DNA of 64,000 nt from Nostoc mirabile CHAB5784 (GTDB taxonomy: Bacteria; Cyanobacteriota; Cyanobacteriia; Cyanobacteriales; Nostocaceae), in the NCBI RefSeq assembly GCF_020829645.1, contig NZ_JAIVFS010000012.1:62001-126000 (forward strand), in the 5' to 3' direction. Within the stretch, counting starts at the first letter, position 1; every line of letters starts with the position of its first letter. The notes beneath the pieces were generated by a model. The model had not been told where the DNA came from. It was given only the letters and a program-made list of their open reading frames with translations, and searched no databases. Position numbers and translations under genes: made by a program. Of the stretch, positions 44,456 through 54,410 are shown in pieces.

Positions 44456-45757
44456 ATGAAATGTATTAACTGCGGAACTGACAATAAATTAAAAGACCGG
44501 ACAGCTAATCAAGGTCGGTGTATAAAATGCAATCATCCCTTTGCTTTTGAACCGACTAGTATGAGTAATGTTAAGATTACTGACCCTATGTTTGCAAAGG
44601 CGATCGCTGATATTTCTGCAAATCACACCTTATTTTTTACACCCAAGCAACTGCTTTATTTATTAGATAATCGGATAAAAGCCAAGTCTGCTTCAATATT
44701 TGGTTTGTTGTTTATATATTTATTTTTTAATATTTGGGCACCAGGGTTCATAGGTGGATTTGCTTCTTTCTTGTTTGGTGCTAATTCTTTCATGATAGTA
44801 TCTATTCTATTTAATATATGCTTCATCTTATATTTATATACAAAATCCACATCAAACAAAACAAACATTAAGTCTCGCAAAGAATATGCTAGATGCTTAC
44901 AAATAATAGGAGGCATAATTCTTGCTGTAGGAATTTATGCTGCTTTAATTATATATAACTCGTTTAGTCTATTTGTCATCGCCGTTCTTCTAGGAATGTT
45001 ATCAATATACTTTGGAACTCGACAGCTACGACCAACTAAATTTCCACAGGAGTTTTTATTTTCTCAAAATGATTTTCAAGGTTGGCTAGATCGTTGGCAG
45101 CAAATCAATGGTTCAATTCTCAAAATTCTTCCTTCTCCAAACCAGGAAAATAGACCAGCCACGGTTAATCCTGATGTGACTGTTTACAGTTTTGATAGAT
45201 TAGTCGTTTGTGATACTGCTACTATTGCTCAACTATTAATTGCTAATAATTTTCACTTTGAAAATAACTGTGCAATTCTCAGCATTACTGGATATCCTCA
45301 AAGCATTTTTGACACCACAATGCAAATGCTCCGCCGCAATCCCGATTTGAAAGTCTATGCAATACATGATTGCAATCCACGAGGAATTGGTTTAGTTCAT
45401 AATTTGAGAACCAATGCTAACTGGTTTCTCAATAGCGAGATTGTAATTATTGATATCGGATTAACGCCACGTCAAATTATCGCTACTAAACGCGGAATGT
45501 TCATTCAATCCTCTCCAGAGTCGGCGCAAGCAGCTAAACAATTGCCTGAAGAAGTTCGTCAAAGTTTATCTGCTGAAGAACTAGCATGGTTAGAATCTGG
45601 AAACTTTGTAGAATTGGAATCTTTCACTGCCCAAAGAATAATTAAAGTTCTGCAAAAGGGTATTGCTGGCAGTCAAAATTTAGAAAGTGATGACAGTAGC
45701 TTGCTTTTAGTGGGGGATACAGGAAATGATATGTATATTGTTCAAAGTTTTGGTTGA
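44456..45757 (+). CDS. Zinc-ribbon membrane protein with a C-terminal toprim-like domain (unknown)
   Basis: A 433-residue protein. The N-terminus is a zinc ribbon (MKCINCGTDNK and GRCIKCNHPF, CxxC...CxxC). Residues ~78-200 hold four hydrophobic spans in two pairs. The cytoplasmic C-terminal region has alternating strands and helices: YSFDRLVVCDTATIAQLLIA, NNCAILSITGYPQSIF, and KVYAIHDCNPRGIGLVHNLR, which is reminiscent of toprim-type domains (acidic strand end followed by D-x-N/D-x-x-G), though this is only a resemblance. No known family name recalled. It is the last gene of the 40438-45757 cluster, 64 bp behind the PLP protein. Confidence 0.7.
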   Translation: MKCINCGTDNKLKDRTANQGRCIKCNHPFAFEPTSMSNVKITDPMFAKAIADISANHTLFFTPKQLLYLLDNRIKAKSASIFGLLFIYLFFNIWAPGFIGGFASFLFGANSFMIVSILFNICFILYLYTKSTSNKTNIKSRKEYARCLQIIGGIILAVGIYAALIIYNSFSLFVIAVLLGMLSIYFGTRQLRPTKFPQEFLFSQNDFQGWLDRWQQINGSILKILPSPNQENRPATVNPDVTVYSFDRLVVCDTATIAQLLIANNFHFENNCAILSITGYPQSIFDTTMQMLRRNPDLKVYAIHDCNPRGIGLVHNLRTNANWFLNSEIVIIDIGLTPRQIIATKRGMFIQSSPESAQAAKQLPEEVRQSLSAEELAWLESGNFVELESFTAQRIIKVLQKGIAGSQNLESDDSSLLLVGDTGNDMYIVQSFG

Positions 45758-45938
45758 TATAGCCAGTGCATCCCCAATGTGCAAAATGCCCATCATACCA
45801 ATTTTAAAAATGATTGCGACAGATGGACAGAGAAAACCCAGATACACTAAGCGGTTTCCAATCCAAAATCCCAAATCTAAAATCCAAAATGGTATCAGAT
45901 TGGAAGTCGCAGGCTCACAATAGAAAATCGAATTCTTG

Positions 45939-46559
45939 TTATAGAGCATTCCCCTTTGCAGGAAAACTTTTCGATTTACTGAAATTATGCAGAAATTGAA
46001 GTTCAGATGTGGTGAGATCGCGCCATTGACCCAATTGTAGGTCATCTAATTGTAGGTGGCTTATGCTAACCCTAACCAGCCGCAAAGTCGGAAACCCTAC
46101 AGCCGCAGTCATACGCCGTACTTGGCGGTTTTTTCCCTCTGTCAAAGTCATTTCTAGCCAAGCTGTCGGTACATTTTTGCGAAATCTAATCGGCGGAGTA
46201 CGTTCAGGTAGCTGTGGTTCTTGTGGTAATAGCCTAACTTCTGCTGGTTGAGTGCGGTAATCTTGAATTTCCACACCAGTTTGCAACCTTTTTATCGCAT
46301 CTGCATCTGGAATTCGCTCTACCTGTACCCAGTAAGTACGTTTATGACCAAAACGCGGATGGGCGAGACGATGTTGCAATTGCCCATCGTTCGTTAACAG
46401 CAGCAACCCTTCACTATCCCAGTCTAAGCGTCCCACAGGATACACATCAGGTACATCAATATAATCTTTCAGGGTGCTATGTGTGGGAGCATCTTTTGTA
46501 AACTGGCTGAGAACGCCATAGGGTTTGTAAAAAATAATATATCGGTAATGATTTGTCAT
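45939..46559 (-). CDS. rRNA pseudouridine synthase, RsuA/RluE-type
   Basis: A 206-residue protein. It has the catalytic-Asp motif [20 protein letters not shown], the N-terminal [14 protein letters not shown] strand, and the C-terminal [20 protein letters not shown] motif of the RsuA/RluB/RluE group. There is no S4 RNA-binding domain, as in RluE, which modifies 23S rRNA U2457 in E. coli. The extra C-terminal tail ([14 protein letters not shown]) overlaps repeat-like DNA. The start is preceded by ATTTGTC heptamer repeats (about 46556-46587), which replace a clear ribosome-binding site. Confidence 0.9.
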   Translation of the reverse strand: MTNHYRYIIFYKPYGVLSQFTKDAPTHSTLKDYIDVPDVYPVGRLDWDSEGLLLLTNDGQLQHRLAHPRFGHKRTYWVQVERIPDADAIKRLQTGVEIQDYRTQPAEVRLLPQEPQLPERTPPIRFRKNVPTAWLEMTLTEGKNRQVRRMTAAVGFPTLRLVRVSISHLQLDDLQLGQWRDLTTSELQFLHNFSKSKSFPAKGNAL

Positions 46560-47049
46560 TTGTCATTTGTCATTTGTCATTTGTCATTAGTATTCTCCCC
46601 CTGCCCCCTGCTTTCCCTGCCTCCCCTGCTCCCCCTGCTCCTCCCTTCTCCTTATAGGGACTTACGAGTGTTTGCTGGGTTAAAAACAATATAGCGAAGA
46701 GTTAATTATGCCAAGTTCTAAAATGTATCGGCGGTCTTTGTTGTTTTTAGAAGGTGCTGTCTCAATACTTCTGGGTTAAGCCCAAAATCAGGTAGATTAA
46801 CAGTTATTCTCTAACAGATAATACCTTTTCTGCGGAACACTACGCGTAGCTTGCTTCCCTTGAACCAAGGATTGAATGTCTAGTGAACTCCTAACTCTGC
46901 CAATTTTAGATTTTGGGTTGCACCTTTGGTGCGCTTCCAGCGCAACTTGGATTTTGGATTGAAGAAGAAATCTAAAATTTAAAATCTAAAATCCAAAATT
47001 AAATAACTCTTAACTAATAAAAATCTGTTTTTTCCATATTTCATGCTCT
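46560..47049. other. Intergenic region with heptamer and pyrimidine-rich tracts
   Basis: Five ATTTGTC units at the start, then a CCCCTGCC/TCCCCTGCT pyrimidine tract (46598-46655), then AT-rich sequence with AAATCTAAAATCCAAAAT repeats just before hisC. No gene seen. Confidence 0.6.
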
Positions 47050-48138
47050 ATGACCAACTACTTTCGCTCTAATGTTGATGCAATGGCTAGCTACATTCCC
47101 GGTGAGCAGCCTCAACGCGGTACACAGATTATTAAACTCAACAGTAACGAGAACCCCTATCCTCCTTCGCCTGCGGCGCTAGCTGTGCTGCGGAATATTG
47201 ATGGCGAGTGGTTGCGGCGGTATCCAGAACCTTTCGGGGGGGAGTTCCGGCAAGCTGCAAGTAAAGTTTTAGGTGTTCCTAGGGATTGGATAATTGTGGG
47301 AAATGGCAGTGACGAATTGTTGAGTGTGGTGATTCGAGCCTGTGCAGAACCTGGAAAGAAAGTAGTTTATCCAATACCAACTTATGTGCTATATCGCACA
47401 TTAACAGAAATGCAAGCTGCGGAAATTATTGAGATTCCTTACAGCGATGACTACAGTTTACCTTTGGAAGAACTGGTTGCTGCCAATGGATGTGTGACAT
47501 TCATTGCATCGCCTAATAGTCCATCGGGGCATGTGGTAGCAACAAATGATCTGCGAAAATTAGCCAGCCAGTTGTCTGGAGTTTTAGTGATTGACGAAGC
47601 TTATGTAGATTTTACCGAAGAGAATGCATTGGCTTTGGTAGAAGACTATGAAAACGTTATCGTAATTCGCACACTTTCTAAAGGGTACTCGTTGGCTGGA
47701 TTACGGCTGGGATTTGGGGTGGCAAATCCCAAGCTGTTGCAGGGATTGTTTAAGGTGAAAGATAGCTATAACATTGATGCGATCGCTTGTGCAATTGGCA
47801 CGGCTGCTATTACCGATCAAGCTTATAAAAATGCTTGTGTGGCAAAGATTAAAGCATCGCGGACTAAGTTAGCAACAGACTTAAAACAATTAGGTTTTCA
47901 CCTTTGGGATTCCCAAACTAACTTTTTACTGGTACAGCCAAAACAAGGAAACGCCGAATATCTCTATCAAAAACTGAAGGAACGAGGAATTTTAATCCGC
48001 TACTTCAAGCAGCCTGGATTAGATGATAAATTACGCATTACTGTTGGTACTGATGAACAAAATCAAGCTTTAGTTGAGGCACTAATTTATTTGTTAAAGA
48101 CTGGGGATAAGGGAGCAGGGGCAATACAGTTCAGTTAA
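47050..48138 (+). CDS. hisC: Histidinol-phosphate aminotransferase
   Basis: A 362-residue fold-type I PLP aminotransferase. It has LNSNENPYPPSPA near the N-terminus, GNGSDELLSVVIRA, the PLP-contacting ASPNSPSGH and VIDEAYVDF, the Schiff-base Lys in IRTLSKGYSLAGLRLGF, and the C-terminal arginine in LRITVGTDEQN. It transfers the amino group in step seven of histidine synthesis, cytoplasmic. The last codons (GAIQFS and the stop) are formed by the first 17 bases of an inserted family A end (CAATACAGTTCAGTTAA), so the original C-terminus has been replaced; the core is intact. Confidence 0.93.
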   Translation: MTNYFRSNVDAMASYIPGEQPQRGTQIIKLNSNENPYPPSPAALAVLRNIDGEWLRRYPEPFGGEFRQAASKVLGVPRDWIIVGNGSDELLSVVIRACAEPGKKVVYPIPTYVLYRTLTEMQAAEIIEIPYSDDYSLPLEELVAANGCVTFIASPNSPSGHVVATNDLRKLASQLSGVLVIDEAYVDFTEENALALVEDYENVIVIRTLSKGYSLAGLRLGFGVANPKLLQGLFKVKDSYNIDAIACAIGTAAITDQAYKNACVAKIKASRTKLATDLKQLGFHLWDSQTNFLLVQPKQGNAEYLYQKLKERGILIRYFKQPGLDDKLRITVGTDEQNQALVEALIYLLKTGDKGAGAIQFS

Positions 48139-48357
48139 CGCTAAAAACCTTAAACTGTGTAGGTTGGGTTGAGGAACGAAACCCAACATTTCCGGGGCTT
48201 TGTTGGGTTGCTAATTTATTTATTAGAGACTGGGGATAAGGGAGCAGGGGGAGAAAAGTTGTGTAGGTTCGGTTCAGGAACGTAGCAAGATCCCGCAGGG
48301 TAACCCAACATTTCGGGGGCTTTGTTGGGTTGCGCTTTGCTTAACCCAACCTACAAT
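48122..48357. repeat. Composite of family A element and duplicated hisC 3' end
   Basis: It begins CAATACAGTTCAGTTAACGC and is closely related to the left half of 13750-13930. It is then interrupted by a second copy of 40 bp of the hisC 3' end (48082-48121 and 48211-48250 differ at two bases). A second GTAGGTTCGG...CCAACCTAC palindrome follows. No right-hand GTATTG end remains. Confidence 0.75.
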
Positions 48358-51300
48358 TTTTCTGCCTCCCCTGCTCTCTCTGCCTCCCCTGCCCCCTGCC
48401 TTGCCTTAAGGGGGATAGAGATCATAAATTCAGCCCCTTGTCCTAAAACTGATACACACTCCAACTGTCCTCGATGCTTATTAGTCACAATCTGGTAACT
48501 AATAGATAGCCCTAAACCAGTGCCTTTACCAACAGGTTTGGTAGTAAAAAAGGGTGTGAAGAGTTGCCGCCGCACATTTTCGCCGATACCAGAGCCGTTG
48601 TCAGCAATGCGGATGACGGCAAAATCGCCTTCAACAGTAGTACGAATTGTAATGATACTTGGCTGACGTGCGATATCGGCATAAGTCCGATGTTTGTTAA
48701 ATTCTTCCAAAGAGTCAATCGAATTAGCGATCAGGTTCATAAATACCTGATTTAGTTGGCCAGGGTAACATTCTACGGGTGGCAGGTTGCCGTACTCGTG
48801 TATTACCTGAATTCCGGGAGAGTTTGGTTCGGGTTTAAGCCGATTTTGCAAAATCATCAGGGTGCTATCAATGCCCTCATGGATATCAACGGCTTTGACT
48901 TCAGCTTCGTCTAAACGGGAAAAGTTTCGTAAAGATAATACAATCTGGCGAATGCGATCGGTTCCCCCTTTCATGGAAGCCAACAGCTTAGGTAAGTCTT
49001 CCATCAAAAAATCTAAGTCAACCGCATCTATCTCATTCTGAACTTTAGGCGGTAAATTCTGGTTTTGCTGCTGATAAAGTTCTACTACACTCATCAAGTC
49101 TTTGACATAATTATTAACGTAAGTAAGGTTGCCGTAGATAAAGCTGACTGGGTTATTGATTTCGTGAGCAACCCCTGCTACCAACTGCCCCAAGCTAGAC
49201 ATTTTTTCGCTTTGCACCATCTGAGACTGGGTAAGCTTCAATTCATCGAGGGTGTGTTCTAGCTGTTTTGCTTTCTCACGCGCTTGTGTTTCTGAAATCT
49301 CTAACTCCTGGGAGTATATGTGCAAATTTGTGTAGAGCCGAGCATTTTCTATAGAGATGGAAACTTGCGAAGTTAATAAGTTTAGTACCTCTAATCGCTC
49401 TGCGGTAAAGACTCCGGTGGTGAGGTTATTTTCCAGGTAAAGAACTCCAGTTAGCTTACCCTGATGAGAGAAAGGCAAACACAAAATTGATTTGGGTTGA
49501 TTGGCAACAATATAGTTGTCACTCACAAAACGTTCTGTGTGGCTAGCATCGTCTAAAACTAAATTTTCTTTTGTTCTTTCAACATAGTTAATCAGCAAAA
49601 CTGGCAATTTATGCTTTACTTGAAACAGACTCGACGATCGCACTGTCACTTGATCTCGATCAATGCTTCCTTCGGCTTCAATCACCCACTGGTTCTCTCG
49701 TTTTACAAGTAGATAACCCATTTGGGCCCCAGCATTCTCGATCGCGATCGTCATCATCTTCTCCAGCAGAGGATTTAACTCCATCTCGCTTGAGAGTGCC
49801 TGGGATGCTTTAATCGCTGTGCTGATATCTAGAACTTGGGTTTTAACTTCAGAAATATCCCGAATCTGCTTTGTAGCCGTACGCCGCTCGACTGTATCTC
49901 TAAAAATTTGGGAATATTGTTCGTCCAGTTGCCGAACTTTACCTGTAGCTTCCCACTTTAAATAGCCATAGCGGGCTTCTTTAAAATAAACTTTGGCAAA
50001 GTTTTTCCTACCTTTGGCTAAGTAAAATCGAAATGCGAGTTCGTTTGCCAAGGCTTCATTTTGTAAATAACCGTTTTCGGCAGCAGAAGCGATCGCAAGG
50101 TCATACAGCTCCATTGCCTGATAATCTTGTTTACAAATCCGAGCAATTTCAGCTTGAATCAGCAGGAACTTATGTTGATAATTAGTTGGGCAGTGCATTG
50201 CCCATTGCTGGAATTTTTCTAAGTTGGCATTTAGTTTATGCAGATAAATGGCTTGAGTTGCGGTATCTGCCTCCGCATAAGCCCCAGCTAAGGCAATACT
50301 TTGGTGAAAATAGAAAACAGGATTAATAAAAATTCCTCGCGCTCCCCCAACAAATTTTTCGGCATTATCTGCATACTCAACAGCTTTGGTATAATCTCCA
50401 TACCAGTTACAGAGCGCAAGTTTATAGATGTAAACTACAAATGCACTCAACATATCCGAAGATGCCAATGCAAACTCTAGCACCTGCCGTTCATCTGCCC
50501 AATCTCCAACAAGCTCGTCAATCTTGCCTGCTGGCTTAGTCAGATTAGCGATCGCTTCCATAGCCAGCAGATGGTAGTTCAACATATTTTTGTCAATCTT
50601 GCGGAGGCTAGGAATAAAATCTTCAGCTACTTCTGCGGTTTTTTCTAAAGATTCATTCCCAAATAAGCATTGCCATAAAAAATTAACTGAACAATAACCA
50701 GACCATTGATAAGAACCTGTTTCTAAACCACTATTAAATCCCTTCAATAAATAAGGTTTTGCCTGGCTAATATGGTCTTTGTAATGACATATTAAACCTC
50801 CCCACATATTCAAAATATTCGCTTCTAATTCCTTCGTTCTGAAAATTTCATGCAAATGCAAAGATAGCTCACCAAACTCATAACCTGAATCTACCTCACC
50901 ATATTGAAATACTAAGTTGAAGGAATACAGCATGTAACCAAATACAGAAATTGGTGAGTTGCCATACTGAACTGAAAGTTGAGTTATGTTCATAGATGTG
51001 ATATGCAACGCTTTAGATCCTAAAAAGTAGGCAATGGGCCAGACTTCTTTTAAGATGCGTTGAGCCATTAGCTTCTCTTCGTCTTGCATTTGTGGTAGTT
51101 CTGCGAGACTAAAAGTTGAGCGATCGCCAATAACTTTTTTTGTTTGATTAAGTTTTTCCAATAGATATGCATCATCGGGATAAGCTGTAAACTCCAAGCC
51201 TAAAAGCTCCAAAGTATTTAGCCCAATTTTATATGCGGAGTTTAAATCATTCTCCATGCGATAACACATAATCCGATATTCATTCACTCGACACATATCA

Positions 51301-53819
51301 AGAGTAGTTTTAACCTGGCTGAAAGTCTGCTCAAAAATCAGCAAAGCTTGCTCATATTTACCATTTAAAAATTCTGCTTCTCCAACTTGTAAATATAAAG
51401 TTAATGTGAGCAAATATTTATCTTGCCAGCTATTTTCAGGTAAATAATTCATCCCTATTTCCAGCAACTTGAGTGCAGTTACAAACGCCGACGATGATTT
51501 TGCTCTCTGACCTGCTTTCAGATTTAATTCTGCCAGTTCATATTTTTCTGCTGGTTCCACAATCAATGAACTGCCAGCATTAAGATGGTTGACGATATCA
51601 AAAAGATGTTCTTCCAACTGGGCTTTTTCAGTATTATGTAATAGTAATTTTCCAACCTTCAGGTGTACTTGTTGCTGCTGGTCGGTTGGAATTAAAGAAT
51701 AGGCAGCTTGCTGAACGCGATCGTGCAAAAACTTATAGTCAACTTGTACCGCAGTATCGCAGTATGTTGCCAATTCCGACTGATTCAACAACTGAGGAAT
51801 TTTGTAAGTATCGCTTAAGGGTATAATTAATCCCGCGTGCAAAGCTGACCATAAATCAATTGCTGTTGCTGATGCAGATTTTTCGTTGACTACAGCTAGA
51901 ATTTCTAAATTAAAACGGTTTCCAACACAAGCAGCTAATTGTAAAACTTGCTGCGTTGGTTCTGAGAGTCTTTGAATTTTATTCACCATTAAATCGACTA
52001 CATTATCGGTAATGGCTTGTTCCTGAATTTTGCTAAGATCCCACTGCCATAAACCCGAACGATAATCAAATGTCAAGAGATTATCTTGATGTAGTACTTT
52101 TAGTAACTGAGTCAAGAAAAAGGGATTACCTTGGGTTTTTTGAAACAACAAATCAGCTAAAGGTTCTGCCTGAGATGATTCGCAATTGAACGTATCATTA
52201 ACGAGTTGAGTAATATGAGGTATTGCTAATGGCTTCAAGAGCAACTCTTCAACCGTAACCCCAGATGCTCGAATTGCCTCTAGCATTAATATCAGTGGAT
52301 GGGTAGCACTAACTTCGTTATCTCGGTAAGCCCCAATCAGCAAGAGATACTGACTTTCTGGGTCAGTCATCAAATTCTCGACCAGCTTCACAGAGGCAGC
52401 ATCTGCCCATTGGAGGTCATCTAAAAACAGTACTAAGGGATGTTCAGCAGCAGTAAAGGCATGAATAAATTGCTTAAACACCCGATTAAAACGGTTTTGA
52501 GACTCAGCAACCCCCAACTGCGGTACAGGCGCTTGCTGCCCAATAATCAGTTCTACTTCCGGGATGACATCAATAATAACTTGACCATTAACTCCCAATG
52601 CTTGTAGCAATTTATTTTTCCAAACCTCAACTCTGGCTTGGCTTTCAGCTAACAGTTGTCGCATCAATTCTCGAAATGCTTGAATCAAAGAAGCATAAGG
52701 AATATCTCGCTTGAGTTGGTCAAATTTGCCACCGATAAAGTAACCTCGTTGCCGCACAATCGGTTTGTGAACTTCGTTAACTAATGAGGATTTGCCGATA
52801 CCGGAATATCCTCCTACTAAGACAACTTCGCTCTCCCCAAGGCTAACTTTTTCAAAGGCAGCCATTAAAGTTGCCACTTCTACTTCCCGACCGTAAAGTT
52901 TTTGAGCTATTTGGAATTGATGCGAAAAATCTTGCTGACCTAAGTTAAAAAGGTCAATGCTGCCTTTTGTTTGCAGTTGTATCCCTGCTTGCTCTAGGTC
53001 AGCCTTTAACCCGTAAGCACTCTGGTAGCGGTCTTCAGCAGTTTTGCTCAGAAGTTTCATAGCGATCGCAGAGATTGCCAGTGGTACATTAGGATTAATC
53101 TCGTGCGGAGCTACTGGAATTTTCGCAATGTGACAATGCACCAATTCCATTGGGTCTTGAGCATTCTGGAAGGGGAGCCGACCCGTGAGCATTTCGTAAA
53201 AAATTACACCTAATGAGTAAAAATCTGTACGATAATCTAAAGTTCGATTAATGCGTCCAGTTTGTTCTGGCGACATATAAGCCAGTGTTCCTTCTAGGAG
53301 ATTGAGGCTACTGATTTCTGGGCTTTCTTTTGACAGCAGCGAAGCGATGCTGAAGTCAATAAATTTTATTTTTTCGGTATTGGGGTTATAAAGAATGTTT
53401 TCGGGCTGAAGATCCTTATGGATAATGTGGTGGGTATGTAACTCTCCCAAAGTCTCAGTAATTTGACCGGCGATGTTGAGAAATTTCGTAAGTTCAAAGC
53501 CTGTATTAGATATCTGAGCTTTTAAAGATTCTCCACCAAAGTCTTCTAAAACCATTGCTAGACCATTACTGTAGCCGTTGTCGTAACTGATTAATTCATG
53601 GGCTTTGATTACACCTGCAATGTTCAAGTTTTGGATAATTTCGTATTCGTGCTTGATCTGAGCAATCTCTTTGACAGCAGGATACTCTGCTTTGAGCAGT
53701 TTGATGACAACTGAATGCCCGTTAGCCTTGGAGTATGCTCGATAAATTACTGTGGCAGTAGCTTCATAAATTAAACTTGCAATACTATAGTCCGGGATAC
53801 GAGCAATTAATTTAAGCAT
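48351..53819 (-). CDS. Serine/threonine kinase - AAA ATPase - GAF - histidine kinase hybrid
   Basis: An 1822-residue signalling protein. Residues 1-275: Ser/Thr kinase with Lys40 in VVIKLL, HKDLQPEN at 134-141 and DFS in place of DFG; APE-like MSPEQTG. Residues ~305-560: AAA/STAND ATPase, Walker A GGYSGIGKSS (336-345), with LFLDDLQWADAAS. Then ~700 residues of helical TPR-like repeats, a GAF domain (~1340-1490: QMGYLLVKRENQW, LYLENNLTTGVF), a coiled coil, and a histidine kinase with the H-box LVAGVAHEINNPVSF near residue 1550, and N-, G1- and G2-boxes (NQVFMNLIANSIDSL, DNGSGIGENV, GKGTGLGLSI). Cyanobacterial hybrids of this type (HstK-like) are known. No response regulator is adjacent. The last ~20 residues come from repeat DNA. 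Confidence 0.92.
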   Translation of the reverse strand: MLKLIARIPDYSIASLIYEATATVIYRAYSKANGHSVVIKLLKAEYPAVKEIAQIKHEYEIIQNLNIAGVIKAHELISYDNGYSNGLAMVLEDFGGESLKAQISNTGFELTKFLNIAGQITETLGELHTHHIIHKDLQPENILYNPNTEKIKFIDFSIASLLSKESPEISSLNLLEGTLAYMSPEQTGRINRTLDYRTDFYSLGVIFYEMLTGRLPFQNAQDPMELVHCHIAKIPVAPHEINPNVPLAISAIAMKLLSKTAEDRYQSAYGLKADLEQAGIQLQTKGSIDLFNLGQQDFSHQFQIAQKLYGREVEVATLMAAFEKVSLGESEVVLVGGYSGIGKSSLVNEVHKPIVRQRGYFIGGKFDQLKRDIPYASLIQAFRELMRQLLAESQARVEVWKNKLLQALGVNGQVIIDVIPEVELIIGQQAPVPQLGVAESQNRFNRVFKQFIHAFTAAEHPLVLFLDDLQWADAASVKLVENLMTDPESQYLLLIGAYRDNEVSATHPLILMLEAIRASGVTVEELLLKPLAIPHITQLVNDTFNCESSQAEPLADLLFQKTQGNPFFLTQLLKVLHQDNLLTFDYRSGLWQWDLSKIQEQAITDNVVDLMVNKIQRLSEPTQQVLQLAACVGNRFNLEILAVVNEKSASATAIDLWSALHAGLIIPLSDTYKIPQLLNQSELATYCDTAVQVDYKFLHDRVQQAAYSLIPTDQQQQVHLKVGKLLLHNTEKAQLEEHLFDIVNHLNAGSSLIVEPAEKYELAELNLKAGQRAKSSSAFVTALKLLEIGMNYLPENSWQDKYLLTLTLYLQVGEAEFLNGKYEQALLIFEQTFSQVKTTLDMCRVNEYRIMCYRMENDLNSAYKIGLNTLELLGLEFTAYPDDAYLLEKLNQTKKVIGDRSTFSLAELPQMQDEEKLMAQRILKEVWPIAYFLGSKALHITSMNITQLSVQYGNSPISVFGYMLYSFNLVFQYGEVDSGYEFGELSLHLHEIFRTKELEANILNMWGGLICHYKDHISQAKPYLLKGFNSGLETGSYQWSGYCSVNFLWQCLFGNESLEKTAEVAEDFIPSLRKIDKNMLNYHLLAMEAIANLTKPAGKIDELVGDWADERQVLEFALASSDMLSAFVVYIYKLALCNWYGDYTKAVEYADNAEKFVGGARGIFINPVFYFHQSIALAGAYAEADTATQAIYLHKLNANLEKFQQWAMHCPTNYQHKFLLIQAEIARICKQDYQAMELYDLAIASAAENGYLQNEALANELAFRFYLAKGRKNFAKVYFKEARYGYLKWEATGKVRQLDEQYSQIFRDTVERRTATKQIRDISEVKTQVLDISTAIKASQALSSEMELNPLLEKMMTIAIENAGAQMGYLLVKRENQWVIEAEGSIDRDQVTVRSSSLFQVKHKLPVLLINYVERTKENLVLDDASHTERFVSDNYIVANQPKSILCLPFSHQGKLTGVLYLENNLTTGVFTAERLEVLNLLTSQVSISIENARLYTNLHIYSQELEISETQAREKAKQLEHTLDELKLTQSQMVQSEKMSSLGQLVAGVAHEINNPVSFIYGNLTYVNNYVKDLMSVVELYQQQNQNLPPKVQNEIDAVDLDFLMEDLPKLLASMKGGTDRIRQIVLSLRNFSRLDEAEVKAVDIHEGIDSTLMILQNRLKPEPNSPGIQVIHEYGNLPPVECYPGQLNQVFMNLIANSIDSLEEFNKHRTYADIARQPSIITIRTTVEGDFAVIRIADNGSGIGENVRRQLFTPFFTTKPVGKGTGLGLSISYQIVTNKHRGQLECVSVLGQGAEFMISIPLKARQGAGEAERAGEAEKL

Positions 53820-53865
53820 TATTACTTGGATGAATGTTGTTTTATAATAAATTTTGGTGGTTACT

Positions 53866-54061
53866 ATGATAATTCCCGAAATTCAAGGTAAATTAACTCT
53901 TAAAACATCATTTTTAGAAGAAAACTGAGGAGCGATCGCACTTTGAAACTAAATCTGCTGATGCTGGTAAAAATTCTCATCATCAGCGCCAGCCAATAGA
54001 AGTGGCAGAAATTGGATATATTCAACAGCAATACGCTAAGGCTTTGGCTAAAACCTTTTAG
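53866..54061 (+). pseudogene. Frameshifted gene remnant ended by a family A element
   Basis: An ATG at 53866 opens MIIPEIQGKLTLKTSFLEEN then TGA; in the next frame from 53930 the sequence continues ERSHFETKSADAGKNSHHQR then QPIEVAEIGYIQQ, and the family A element at 54029 adds QYAKALAKTF and a stop. The two pieces look like one small gene with a frameshift and a MITE-supplied tail. Family not recognised. Confidence 0.4.
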
Positions 54062-54186
54062 CAAAGTCAAGTTTTTTAACGAACCTTATTAGGCGCAGAG
54101 AAGCCAGTACGCCCTTGCGGTTAAGAGACTTGAAGCAACTGGCGCGGCACTGAGAGAAGAAATAAATGCTTAACTGAACTGTATTG
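54029..54186. mobile_element. Family A MITE-like element with perfect 10-bp target duplication
   Basis: A 158-bp element with ends CAATACGCTAAGG and CTTAACTGAACTGTATTG. Flanked by TATTCAACAG at 54019-54028 and 54187-54196. Confidence 0.88.
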
Positions 54187-54276
54187 TATTCAACAGAGTC
54201 TCGTTGAGTATTATCACTAAGCAGAATCATGGGTTAGGCGATCGCTCTCTGTGATTTTTCATTTAAATAGCGTTGT

Positions 54277-54410
54277 CAATACGGTTCGGATAAGATTCGA
54301 TCCCGCCAACCCCCCTTTTTAAGGCTTGCTCAAAATGGCTCTATTTCCCCCTTTTTAAGGGGGACTAAGGGGGATCTTTAAGGCCTATGCACTTTAACCG
54401 AACCGTATTG
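54277..54410. mobile_element. Family A MITE-like element with perfect 10-bp target duplication
   Basis: A 134-bp element with ends CAATACGGTTCGGATAAG and TTAACCGAACCGTATTG, and C-rich/G-rich hairpins inside. Flanked by ATAGCGTTGT at 54267-54276 and 54411-54420. The remaining sequence to 54625 holds no gene. Confidence 0.9.
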
